In this document: piece by piece, positions 1-9,600 of the stretch
How positions within the stretch are numbered: the stretch's first letter is position 1
How the letters are laid out: each line of letters begins with the position of its first letter
NCBI GenBank assembly: GCA_934338765.1
Contig: CAKRHL010000001.1
Location: forward strand, 1-49,620
Reading direction: 5' to 3'
Origin: an uncultured Lachnospiraceae bacterium
GTDB taxonomy: Bacteria > Bacillota > Clostridia > Lachnospirales > Lachnospiraceae
DNA length: 49,620 nucleotides
Position numbers and translations under genes: made by a program
Notes under the pieces: model-generated
Told to the model about the DNA's origin: nothing
Databases searched by the model: none
Seen by the model: only the letters and a program-made list of their open reading frames with translations

Positions 1-19
1 ACAGAAATGAGGATGAGCA

Positions 20-1084
20 ATGAGTACATGGAGAGACAACTTACGGACAATCGAGCCATATGTGCCGGGAGAGCAGCCAAATCTTCCGGATATGGTCAAA
101 CTGAATACCAACGAGAACCCATATCCCCCATCACCAAAGGTGGTAGAGACATTAAAGAGTTTCGACTGTGACAGTCTCCGTCTTTATCCCGATCCCAATT
201 CACAGGTACTGGTGGATGCGCTGGCGAAGCGTTACGGACTGCAGAGTGATCAGATTTTTTTGGGGGTTGGCTCCGATGATGTCCTTGCCATTGCTTTTAT
301 GACGTTTTTCAATTCGGATAAGCCGATCCTGTTTCCGGATATTACCTATTCCTTCTATGATGTCTGGGCGGAGCTGTTCCGGATACCGTATGAGAGACCG
401 GCTCTGAACGATCGTTTTGATCTGATCCCTGAGGATTATTACAAAGAAAACGGCGGTGTTGTGATCGCCAATCCAAATGCACCGACAGGTGTGCTGCAGA
501 GTATGGATTTCCTGCGGGATGTGATCGAGCATAACCGGGATGTGGTTGTGATCATTGACGAGGCGTATGCGGACTTTAGCGGAAGCTCTGCATTGGAGCT
601 TACCAAAGAGTATGACAATGTGCTGATCGTACAGACGTATTCCAAATCCCGTTCACTGGCTGGCATGCGTATCGGATATGCCATGGGTAATCCGGAGCTG
701 ATCCGTGCCATGAATGACGTACGTTATTCCTACAACAGCTACCCGATGACCAGACTTTCCGTGGCACTGGGCAAGGCAGCGCTGGAGGATGAGACATATT
801 TCCGGGAGACCGTGGCAAAGGTGGTTGAGACAAGAGAGTGGACCAAAAAGGAACTGAAGCGGCTGGGCTTTTCATTCCGGGACTCTCAGACCAATTTTAT
901 CTTTGCAGCCCACGAGAGCGTACCGGCACAGACCATCTTTGATGCGCTCCGGGAGAAGCATATATTTGTGCGGCATTTTGGACAGAAGCGGATCGAGAAC
1001 TATCTGAGAATCTCCATTGGCACACAGGCAGAGATGGAACGCTTTATCCGGGAGACAGAACAGATCCTGGCACAGAACAGATAA
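20..1084 (+). CDS. hisC: Histidinol-phosphate aminotransferase
   Basis: A cytoplasmic PLP-dependent class I/II aminotransferase of L-histidine biosynthesis, which exchanges the amino group of glutamate with imidazole-acetol phosphate. The 354 residues match the usual family length. Visible family motifs are LNTNENPYPPSP near residue 28, NPNAPTG at 151-157, DEAYADF near 180, and SKSRSLAGMRIGYA with the expected PLP lysine at residue 209. The ATG at 20 follows a GAGGATG ribosome binding site. No other his gene follows; the next gene is convergent, so hisC is either the last gene of an operon that starts before the window or stands alone. The family is certain. HisC-like enzymes can also accept aromatic amino acids, which cannot be excluded here. 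Confidence 0.95.
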   Translation: MSTWRDNLRTIEPYVPGEQPNLPDMVKLNTNENPYPPSPKVVETLKSFDCDSLRLYPDPNSQVLVDALAKRYGLQSDQIFLGVGSDDVLAIAFMTFFNSDKPILFPDITYSFYDVWAELFRIPYERPALNDRFDLIPEDYYKENGGVVIANPNAPTGVLQSMDFLRDVIEHNRDVVVIIDEAYADFSGSSALELTKEYDNVLIVQTYSKSRSLAGMRIGYAMGNPELIRAMNDVRYSYNSYPMTRLSVALGKAALEDETYFRETVAKVVETREWTKKELKRLGFSFRDSQTNFIFAAHESVPAQTIFDALREKHIFVRHFGQKRIENYLRISIGTQAEMERFIRETEQILAQNR

Positions 1085-1109
1085 TGAAATGAGGAAGGAT
1101 AATAGTTTT

Positions 1110-1143
1110 AAGCAAAAACAGACCCGCACAGATTTCGTGCGGG
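1110..1143 (-). terminator. Intrinsic terminator of the histidine kinase operon
   Basis: CCCGCAC and GTGCGGG form a perfect 7-bp stem with a 7-nt loop. Read on the minus strand it is followed by TCTGTTTTTG, so it ends the leftward kinase/regulator transcript. On the plus strand there is no T-run, so it is a weaker terminator for hisC. Confidence 0.7.
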
Positions 1144-1159
1144 TGCAGCAATGGAATAT

Positions 1160-2512
1160 TTAAGAGATCGTAATGACGGCAGAGGCATGAAAGACAGTTT
1201 CCTCGTGGGAGAACATGCTTGTGCCGTCATACTTTTTGCAGATCTGCCGTACACTTAGAAGACCATAGCCGGTATGGTCTTTTTTGGTGGAAAGATAAGT
1301 GTCCCGTACTTCCTCTACCACACCGTCAAAACTGTTGTCTACGGTGATGACAAACTGGTTGCCCTGAACCCGCATATGGACATGGATGTATTTGTGGCCG
1401 GAAATGGCGTGGCGGGCTCCATTTAAAGCATTTTCCAACAGATTTCCCAGCAGGGAGGAAAGATCCGTGTCGGAGATGGACAGCTCCGGAAGTACAGGAA
1501 TGGCGGTTACAAATTCAATGGATTCCTCCCGGCAGATTCTGTGGTAGTGATGCAGGAGAATATTGATGATCATATGATTGGAGTATTGAGGAATGGCAAG
1601 CGTATCCAGATGTTTTAAATGATCTGCAAGATATTCTGTCAGTTTATTGTAATTTTGTTCCGCCGCAAACCCCTGGATTACAATAAGATGCTGGCGGAAA
1701 TCGTGTCGGAGACGGCGGTTTTCTTCTGTTTTTTCGATAATATTTTTGTAATATTCGTTCTGTGCCTCCATCTGTTGTCTGGAGTGCTCCAGCAGACGGT
1801 CCGATTCGAAACGTTTCATTTCCAGAGCAAAGATCTGGAAGAAAATATAATAGATCAGAAATGCGCAGAGGATCAGTCCCAGATACAGACAGAGCATGTA
1901 GATGCTGTAACGGCCGTTGTCGAACAATGGAACAAATCCCACTAAAAGGATGATAAAAAGAATCAGAGCCAGAAAACAAAGCTGCCGGTATTCCCTCTTG
2001 CCGAGAAAGCTGCTTGTGGGTATGAACTTTTTCTTCAACAGGAGTATCAGTGGGGGAAGGCATAACAGGGAGGATACAAGGAAGATTGGAAGGAAGCCAT
2101 AAGAATAAGGCAGATGATCGGATTTATGTGGATCGGGGATATGAACAAATACTAAATTGCACAGGGATGTCATGACAAAAGCAGCAGTCACAGCAAAAAG
2201 AAAGACAAATAATTTCATTTCCGGGATACCAAATGTCAAATGAATATAAAGAAAAAGACATGAGATCAGCAGGAGCATAAACAGAACATTGGAAGTCAGA
2301 TATTCCCGTTCCGGGGAAACCAGATGAAAAGCATGCATCATTACACAAATGCCGGAGAAAATGCAGGACAGCACAAAAATTCCCAGGATCAGAAGGCGCA
2401 GACAGTGGTGATCCGAATATCTGCAGCGTCCCTGAAAAGGATAGATACATAAAAGGGAAAACGGAAACAGCTGGATAAAGCATCCCAAAAATAATCGAAT
2501 AAATATAATCAT
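1160..2512 (-). CDS. Sensor histidine kinase, AgrC/ComD (HPK10) type
   Basis: An integral-membrane sensor kinase of 450 residues. The N-terminal ~228 residues hold about six or seven hydrophobic segments and no extracytoplasmic PAS or Cache domain, as in peptide-sensing kinases AgrC, ComD and BlpH. A short coiled coil (about 235-265) leads to the H-box LRHDFRQHL with the phospho-acceptor His270. A GHKL ATPase domain follows, with the N-box NLLENALNGA and the glycine-rich GYGLLSV. Its ATG overlaps the stop of the response regulator gene by 4 bp (ATGA), which shows translational coupling. It is divergent from a double-glycine peptide gene, which suggests (inference) that the mature peptide is the ligand. 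Confidence 0.88.
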   Translation of the reverse strand: MIIFIRLFLGCFIQLFPFSLLCIYPFQGRCRYSDHHCLRLLILGIFVLSCIFSGICVMMHAFHLVSPEREYLTSNVLFMLLLISCLFLYIHLTFGIPEMKLFVFLFAVTAAFVMTSLCNLVFVHIPDPHKSDHLPYSYGFLPIFLVSSLLCLPPLILLLKKKFIPTSSFLGKREYRQLCFLALILFIILLVGFVPLFDNGRYSIYMLCLYLGLILCAFLIYYIFFQIFALEMKRFESDRLLEHSRQQMEAQNEYYKNIIEKTEENRRLRHDFRQHLIVIQGFAAEQNYNKLTEYLADHLKHLDTLAIPQYSNHMIINILLHHYHRICREESIEFVTAIPVLPELSISDTDLSSLLGNLLENALNGARHAISGHKYIHVHMRVQGNQFVITVDNSFDGVVEEVRDTYLSTKKDHTGYGLLSVRQICKKYDGTSMFSHEETVFHASAVITIS

Positions 2513-3231
2513 AACGAATACTCTCCTCTGGTGATTTCAGATAAATAATGGTGATACTGTTCCTTTAATGCCGCTCGTTTTTTGCGGGACAGGGTAATTT
2601 CCAGCCCGCTGTCCATGACAAGATGGTCATAGTAAAAGGCAGTTATATGTGCCATGGATATAATATAGCTCCGGTGTGGCTGCATAAATCGCTGATCTAA
2701 CTGTTTTGTCAGGGCAGCAAGGGAATCATAGATTGATAATGTTTGATCCGGTGTGTGGATCAGAATACGTTTATTAAAGGATTCTATGTATTGGATTGAA
2801 GAGAGAGGAATCGTGATCAGGCCGGAGGCGACGTGAATTGCCAGTACCGGTACTGCGGCTTCACGAATCTGACAGCGGTTCAGTGCAGTAAAAACATCCT
2901 CTTTGGTAAAGGGTTTCACAAGATAATGAACTGCATTCATCTGAAAGGCTTCGATGGCAAAATCGCGGCTGGTCGTGATAAAAATAATATAGCGGGGATG
3001 ATACTTTTTGGGTATCCTTTGCAGCATGTCGATACCTGATAGGGAATCCATATAAATATCCGTAAACAGAATATCTGCATGGGGATTTTTTAAAAATTCC
3101 TCTCCGCAAAAGAAATTAGAAAATATAATATTGTTTAAAAGCTCCGGTTTGTTCTGAACAAAAAAATCCTTAATATATCCGGACAGAAGCGGGTGAAGTG
3201 CCCGGTCATCATCGCAAATAGTTATTTTCAT
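2509..3231 (-). CDS. LytTR-family response regulator (AgrA/ComE type)
   Basis: A cytoplasmic DNA-binding regulator of 240 residues. The N-terminal receiver has the acidic pocket CDDD (6-9), the phospho-acceptor Asp58 in LFTDIYMDS, and the conserved lysine of VKPFTKED. The C-terminal half (about 135-235) is a LytTR DNA-binding domain, with IQYIESFNKRI and MQPHRSYIISMAHI. I chose the ATG at 3231 because MKITICDDD is the normal receiver start and AGGAGAAGGA lies just upstream; the frame stays open further upstream but without support. Partner of the adjacent kinase. LytTR regulators of this group usually activate peptide and exporter operons, so the rightward locus from 3.47 kb is the likely target. 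Confidence 0.9.
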   Translation of the reverse strand: MKITICDDDRALHPLLSGYIKDFFVQNKPELLNNIIFSNFFCGEEFLKNPHADILFTDIYMDSLSGIDMLQRIPKKYHPRYIIFITTSRDFAIEAFQMNAVHYLVKPFTKEDVFTALNRCQIREAAVPVLAIHVASGLITIPLSSIQYIESFNKRILIHTPDQTLSIYDSLAALTKQLDQRFMQPHRSYIISMAHITAFYYDHLVMDSGLEITLSRKKRAALKEQYHHYLSEITRGEYSL

Positions 3232-3283
3232 AAATTTTATCCTTCTCCTGATGTCGTAAATAAGTACAGGTTTCTCCTCTAAT

Positions 3284-3296
3284 ACAAGTATAACAT
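3284..3296 (-). promoter_or_regulatory. Extended -10 promoter for the regulator/kinase operon
   Basis: On the minus strand TGTTATACT is an extended -10 (TG-n-TATACT) about 55 bp before the regulator start. No good -35 hexamer is visible at the proper distance, as is common for extended -10 promoters. Confidence 0.4.
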
Positions 3297-3330
3297 AAAT
3301 GAAAAAGAATAAAATATTAAATCCGCACAA

Positions 3331-3374
3331 ATGCACACTTTTTTTGACCAAGTGCATAATTTAGGGGATAGAAT
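3331..3374 (+). promoter_or_regulatory. Candidate activator-dependent promoter with inverted repeat
   Basis: ATGCAC (3331-3336) and GTGCAT (3352-3357) are inverted arms around TTGACC (3344-3349), a fair -35. The only -10-like hexamers, GATAGA at 17 bp or TAGAAT at 19 bp, are poor in sequence or spacing. A weak core promoter overlapped by a dyad is what a regulator-controlled promoter would look like. Binding by the neighbouring LytTR regulator is inference. Confidence 0.35.
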
Positions 3375-3471
3375 GCAGGTGATTTGGCAAGATATGGATG
3401 GTATCATGTTGACAGGAAACCATTGGTTATTACAGTGCTGCCACATAGACATGTGGGGAAAGGAGTCGATT

Positions 3472-3630
3472 ATGGAAAAGAAGAAGGGAATGAATGAGGA
3501 GACAAAGGGACAGGAGGCAGAAGAGCTTGCTCTCGATGATCTGGATCAGGTGGCAGGGGGATACAGCCTGCGGGATGCCAAGAAGGAAAAAACAACAGAC
3601 ATCAGTGCCGGAACGATCAGCAAGATCTGA
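3472..3630 (+). CDS. Double-glycine leader peptide precursor (52 aa)
   Basis: A small secreted-peptide precursor. Residues 1-30 form a charged leader ending in ELALDDLDQVAGG, the classic double-glycine signal with spaced hydrophobic residues (L, L, V) before GG that C39 peptidases recognise. Cleavage after Gly30 would release a 22-residue peptide starting YSLRDAKKEK and ending SAGTISKI. It is hydrophilic, has no cysteine and carries six Ser/Thr. The start is set by AAAGGAG 7 bp before ATG 3472; the frame is open upstream but lacks a ribosome site. It lies between a divergent peptide-type two-component system and a downstream C39 exporter. A pheromone is the most likely role; a bacteriocin or a modified peptide are alternatives. 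The core matches nothing I recognise. Confidence 0.72.
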   Translation: MEKKKGMNEETKGQEAEELALDDLDQVAGGYSLRDAKKEKTTDISAGTISKI

Positions 3631-3677
3631 TGGGAAATATCCGGTAAAAATCAGGAATAAAGAAAGGCAGGAGATGT

Positions 3678-6600
3678 ATGAAAAAATGGAAGAATTACTG
3701 GACACGGGGGGTGTCGTTTCTTCTGGTGGCGGCGATGCTGTCCACGGGAAATGTTTCCGCTGTGGCGGCGGCTGCATCGCAAAAGCAGCAGAAGAATAAA
3801 GTAGATGAAGCACAGCTTCGGGAAGCGATCCGGGATGGAAAACAGATGGTAAAGGAATATCCGAATGGTCTGTTTAACTTCCTGGGAACCCAGATGGAGG
3901 TGAAGGAAGGCGATGGTGCGCTGGAGATCGCCGTGATCCGTCAGGGGGGCACTGAGGGAAGTGCAAAGGTTAAGTTTAAGGCAATCGACATTACCAGCTC
4001 CTATGGGGATGATTACAAAATTTATGTGGGAAAATCCCGTTTTTCTACGCTGAAAAAAGGCAAGGATGCCTTTCCTCTGATCAAGACCGCCATGGAAAAA
4101 AAGGTGGATCTGAGCAAAGAGGATGCGACGGAGACAGAGACACAGACAGACGGAGAATCCTTGGTAGAGGATGCCATGGATGCACAGTCTCAGGGGAAGC
4201 CTGAGGTGCAGGATGTTTCTGCTGCTGTAAACCCTCTGGATCAGTATCCGGATGCTTCAGCAGACACCGTAGACAAGAAAACGGATACTGTCAAATCGGA
4301 AAATGCGAAAGCAGACAGCAAGGGAACTTCTTTGAAGGTGCGCCGGGAGACTGCTACCGGAAAGAAATCCGACCGGCCAAACTGGAAAATTGCGGATAAT
4401 TCCGAAAAGGCAGATGAGGTCAAAGAGAACTTTGAGCTTTTTATGGATTCTGTGGGAGGTACGGAAAAGACATTAAACTTTAAAGACGGAGAATATGTCA
4501 AATACCTCTATTTAGTTCCGAAGGATGATAAGATTTCCGAGGGAGAGGAGCAGCTGGTATGCGCACTGCTTCCGGAAGAGGACAGTGCACCGGTGGGAGA
4601 TTCTTACAATGCATATGTAAATATCAAAGATAATGATGCGGTGGAAAAATCACAGTATACCTTTAGCAGTTCGGAGGTGCAGGCTTCTCAGAAGCAGGCG
4701 GTTGTAACTGTCAGGCGTACCGCAGGAGAACATTATTTTGATACGATCTATGTGGGAACCGGCGAGGGAACTGCCAATCAGGGGGCGGATTACAAAGCGG
4801 GTCTCAAAAAAGTGGATTTTTATGCCGGAGAGACAGAGAAGAAAATCTCCATTGATATTCTGAAAAATGAGTATCGGACAAAAAGCAGAGATTTTTATGT
4901 ATTGTTAAGTCAGGATGGCACGTCTTATATGAAGGCATCCTGTCATGTGACAATTCCAGCTGATTCTGCGGCGGATGCCAAAACCTTAAAGACAAAGATT
5001 GCAGCAGGTTCTGCCAAGGCGGAGAAGATCAGTCCGGACGGATGGAAACCGGAAAACGGCCAGTGGGCGGTTTCGTCCAAAGATATGCGATATCTGCAGG
5101 GAGGAATCTGGCGGCAGAAAGAGGAAACACGTTTTGAAGGCACCGGCGGTCTGCGGCAGATAAAGATCAATAATAATGATTATACTTACGGGGCGAAGGA
5201 ACTGGAATTTGGTTACTATAATTATGGAACCGGTAAAAACTGGACTACGACTCATAAGAAATGGAGCTGGAAAAAATTTAAGCGGGTTACCGTGACAGAC
5301 TATCATCATGAGGATAAGTTTGGAACGCAGCTGTGGTATGGCGGCCGGTGTATGTGGAATTATGACGGACCGGTACAATGGGCAGTATGCAATAAGTCCT
5401 TTGACAACGGCCAGTGGGGACAGGACGTCACGATACAGAACTGGGCAAATGAGGGAAATCATTCCAACGGATATGTGGGCTGGCTTCGTCTGCGGTTAAA
5501 ACAGTACAGTGCAAAGTGTGTGGCAACAGCGGATAAATATTATGCGACAACCTATAAGCTGGAATATAACAATAAGAACAAGAAATGCGAACTAAAGCAG
5601 GAGTCTGCCAAAAATATTACTCCGGTATTAAAGATTGATTCCATTTCATCTAATGTGCAGAATAGCAAAAATAATGTAAACGGCACATCTTATAATGTGT
5701 ATCGCTCCGATGCCATTAACTTTAAATTAGAAAACTTTTCGGATGACTGCATGGAACTGAATGGAATCGAAGCGTCTGTCGATGGGAAAAAATGGACCTT
5801 GGTTTCCAAGGGAAGCAATCTTTCCGTTGTATTAAATGCGGATCTTTTTAAGAAATTTGATCTGTTTAGTAAAAATACCATTTCCTTCCGGCCAAAGGTG
5901 TCCCAGAGAACTTCTAAATTGAAGTTTAAGGTTGCCAATAAAGAGCGCGGCACATTTTATGGCGTGGAGAACGGTCAGGAGTATTCCCTGAAACGTGGTG
6001 ACAGTGTGAAGAGGATTACCGGACAGGGAAATGTTGCGGCATATAATCCGGCATTTTCGCTGGGAACCACCTGGAATAAAAACGATTATAATAGCGGCAG
6101 ATTAAATTATCGGGCCGCAGCAGATCATACAAATCTGACGCTGGATCAAAATAACACCGCAGGCAATGTTGCGGATGTGACTTTAAAGGCAGAATATAAC
6201 ATTGTAAAACTTGATTACAATGATACCGAGCTGACGGTTATGGCAGATCCTAATACCTACCGTAACACATACACCAATTTAAAGTACACGATTGACGATA
6301 AAACTTATGACTGCTCGGATGCAAAACAGGTTCAGGAAATGCAGGATGCCATGGAGCAGCTTTATGCGAAGGATCAGGACGCAAAGGTAACTATGTATTT
6401 TGAGTATCTGGCAAATCCAAAGTATTTAAACGGAAATGGTCAGCAAAATATTACGTTTGGAAATCCTTCCAGTGCTAATGTTAATGTATATGATCAGGAA
6501 GGCGTGCTGTTAAATGCTGCGTCCCGTACAGTGAAGCCGGTGGAAAAGAATGGAAAATATACCTTTACCATCAGTGATACATGGAAAAATCTTGGCTGGG

Positions 6601-9600
6601 TGGATGGTACGAGCTGCACGATCCAGTTTAAGGGGAGAAAACAGACCTCCCTTGAGACAGAAGTAGATTTTCTGGCAGGCTCCGGCGGATATGTGACGGT
6701 GTCTGACGCAACGGATGTTCTTACGGACAGCAAAGGAAACAAGATGGGAAATCTTGCCAGAGATCTGGTATTTAACAATGTCAATCCATTTACGGATTAT
6801 ACGATGACATCCTATGTATCACCAATGTATATCGGCAGATGGGGCGACTACTCTGTGGATGTCAATAACTCCGGTAATGCAGGGAAAGAGAACGTACAGA
6901 AGGCACAGAGGAGGCTGAAGGATCTGGGATTTTCCGAAGATCTGGCAGGAAGTGTCAATATTTACTATGGAAATGTATTCCAGTATAAACCGGAAACCTA
7001 TGCAAAGAGCAAGGTTTATTATGATTTTGTAAAGAGAGATACCTCTACTGCAACGGATAATACATTACTCGTACAGCTTACCCAGGAGGCCAGAACGGTG
7101 ATCAATCCAAAGAAGAAGGTTGAGGTGCCTTTGACAGATGCGACGGTAACCTTTGCCGGCATCGACAAGGTTTCCGGGGATGAAGAGGGCTTTTATGAGT
7201 CGGAGGGCAGCTATGAAAAGGGTAAGACTTATACGGCAAGAGTGAATCTGGATTCTATGAGCTATATGGTTTCCGTACAGGGTACCGGTTATACGAAAGC
7301 ATCCATTGATCCGTCCCAGTATATGTTCCCGGATAACTTCTGTGCAACGATCGATGGGGAAAGCACAGGTGTGCGTACCAACGGAAATGCCCTGCTTGAT
7401 ATTGCGGATGGGGAGACAGAGTTTACCTTTGGATTTTCTAATGGATCTGCAGTCAAACCAAATAAGGCAATTGTGACTATTACCAGAAAAGGAAATGAAG
7501 TTTATAAAAAGACTGTAAAAAGAGATGACAAGAGCAGCTTGTTTACACTCTCTCTTAACACACTGAAAGCAGGTGTTAAAGGGGGAGATAAAATGACCAT
7601 ACGGGGTGTGTTCTCCGAAAAGGTGCAGGGAAAAGAAGTGGATCATGTATATCCTGCAGTCAATGTGGGGCTTACCTTCCAGAATCAGCTGACGGCTGTC
7701 AGGGTGGCTTCCAGCTTTAAGACACCGTTTAATAAGGTGCTCAAGCTGATCGGCAAGGTCAGCACAAAGTTTGATCTGCCGTTAGATTATAATTTAGGAA
7801 ATCTGGGATATACGACGCCATACACAGATCCGGAGACCGGGGCTGAGATTAATGTGATTCAGGTAGCATTCGGCTATAACAGCACAGTAATGAAGGACCT
7901 GAAACAGCAGCAGTTAGAACATCGTGCTGAGAATAAGGGAGAGGCTATGAGCGGACGGGATAATATCCGCCAGTATATGGAAAGCCTTATGGGCGACGAT
8001 GGAAATGATGATGACGGCGATGATGATAACGATGATAAGGACGAGAAACAGACACCGGCTCCAAAGAAAGATCTGAATGAGAGCAAAAAAGCAGCAGAAA
8101 AGGCGCAGGAAAGTGCAGCTCCGCAAAAGAGCAGCATGGGTACCAGCAGTTTCAATTTTGATTTCAGTGTGGCAGTGATCCTGACGGTGGAATCCGGTGT
8201 AGATGCCGACGGGGAAGCAGACGGAAATTATTACTTTAATTCCCTGGCACTGATCGCTTCTGCTAATGCAGATTTTCAGTATACGGTATCCTATATGACG
8301 CCGATCGGTGTAGAAATTATTGCGGAACTGCAGGTAGGAGGAAAAGCCGTTGCGGCATTTTCGGCAGAGTCCTCTAATGGCAGCAGGTATGATGATGTCT
8401 TTAACCTGACAAAGGCGGGGGAAGATAAGACAGGAGACTTCCGTCTGAATAAGGATAATTTCTCCCTTTATACCAAGTTTATGCTGGCTCCGACCATTAC
8501 TGTAGGTGCCGGTGTCGGTGTTGGAAAAGTGATCAATGTCATTGTGTCAGGAACAGCAGACTTTGACTTTGGCTTTACAATGCCGATCATGGGAGAAAAT
8601 GAATCCTCTGCAGGCTATGGAAATGTCACATTAAGTGCTGCACTGAAATTAAAGATACTTTTTATTAAGAAAAAATGGACCCTGTATAAGGGCGAGAAAA
8701 TGAGTCTCTTTAATTACGGAGCATCCAGTGTTGGAGAAATGCTTTCAGATTTCACAGAGAATTATCTCTATGAGGATATTGATGATGATTCCAATACAGA
8801 GAAATTTGCAAGAGATTATCTGAAAAATCAGAGTAAATGGCAGCCGTATGATATGAGTGCAAAAGCAGTAGATGCCGGAAAGGAAATTGTTCTGCAGGAG
8901 GGAGCATATCCAAATCCTCAGTCCCGGATCATAGAGATCGGGGATGAAAAGCTCCTGGCGGTATTTCTGACGGATAAAGGCGACAGAGACGATATTAACC
9001 GCTCAGAGCTGGTATACAGTATCTCGAAAGATAACGGTGTGAAATGGTCTGTGCCGGTCAGTGTCAGTGATGATGGTACATGGGATGAAGCCCCGGCTCT
9101 TTACAAGGTGGGCAAGGATAAGGTGCTTGTTACCTGGTCTGATGCCAGCCGTGAGTATACGAAGGAAGATGACACGAAGACAGTTCTCTCACAGCTTGAT
9201 ATCAGTGGAGCATGGTTTGACATTGAGTCAGGGAAGATGGGAGATGAATTCCAGATCACACAGACCACAGAGGACGAGGTGATGGCGGATACCGATCCTA
9301 TGATCGCATACGACGAGGAAACAAATCGTCTGGCGGTTTATTACACCAAGACGGATTACGGGGATACCAGAAGCCAGCTTGACGAGAAAGCGAAGGAGGA
9401 TATTGTAGCAGACGAAAATGCAGACAGCACCGGAGAGGTTACCACATATGGAGACATTATTAACGGTTACAATGTAATTGCCTGCCGTATGGGAACCCTT
9501 AAGGGAGATAACATCGCATGGGATGCAGCAGATCCGGAGCTTCCGGAGGCATATGGACAGAGATTTTTAGATCTTGGTGTAGCCGCCGTGGTATCGGAGA

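Noticed and set aside
1644..2063. 139-codon minus-strand frame inside the kinase gene
   Set aside because: It lies in a different frame of the same strand as the kinase, whose H-box and ATPase motifs are clear. It lacks any domain.
3331..3471. Longer form of the Gly-Gly peptide starting at 3331
   Set aside because: The extra 47 residues include no leader features and overlap the promoter region; AAAGGAG marks ATG 3472 as the start.
7874..8155. Ser/Phe-rich minus-strand frames opposite the Asp-rich linker of the giant gene
   Set aside because: They are antisense products of the GAT/GAC-rich linker and have no ribosome site.
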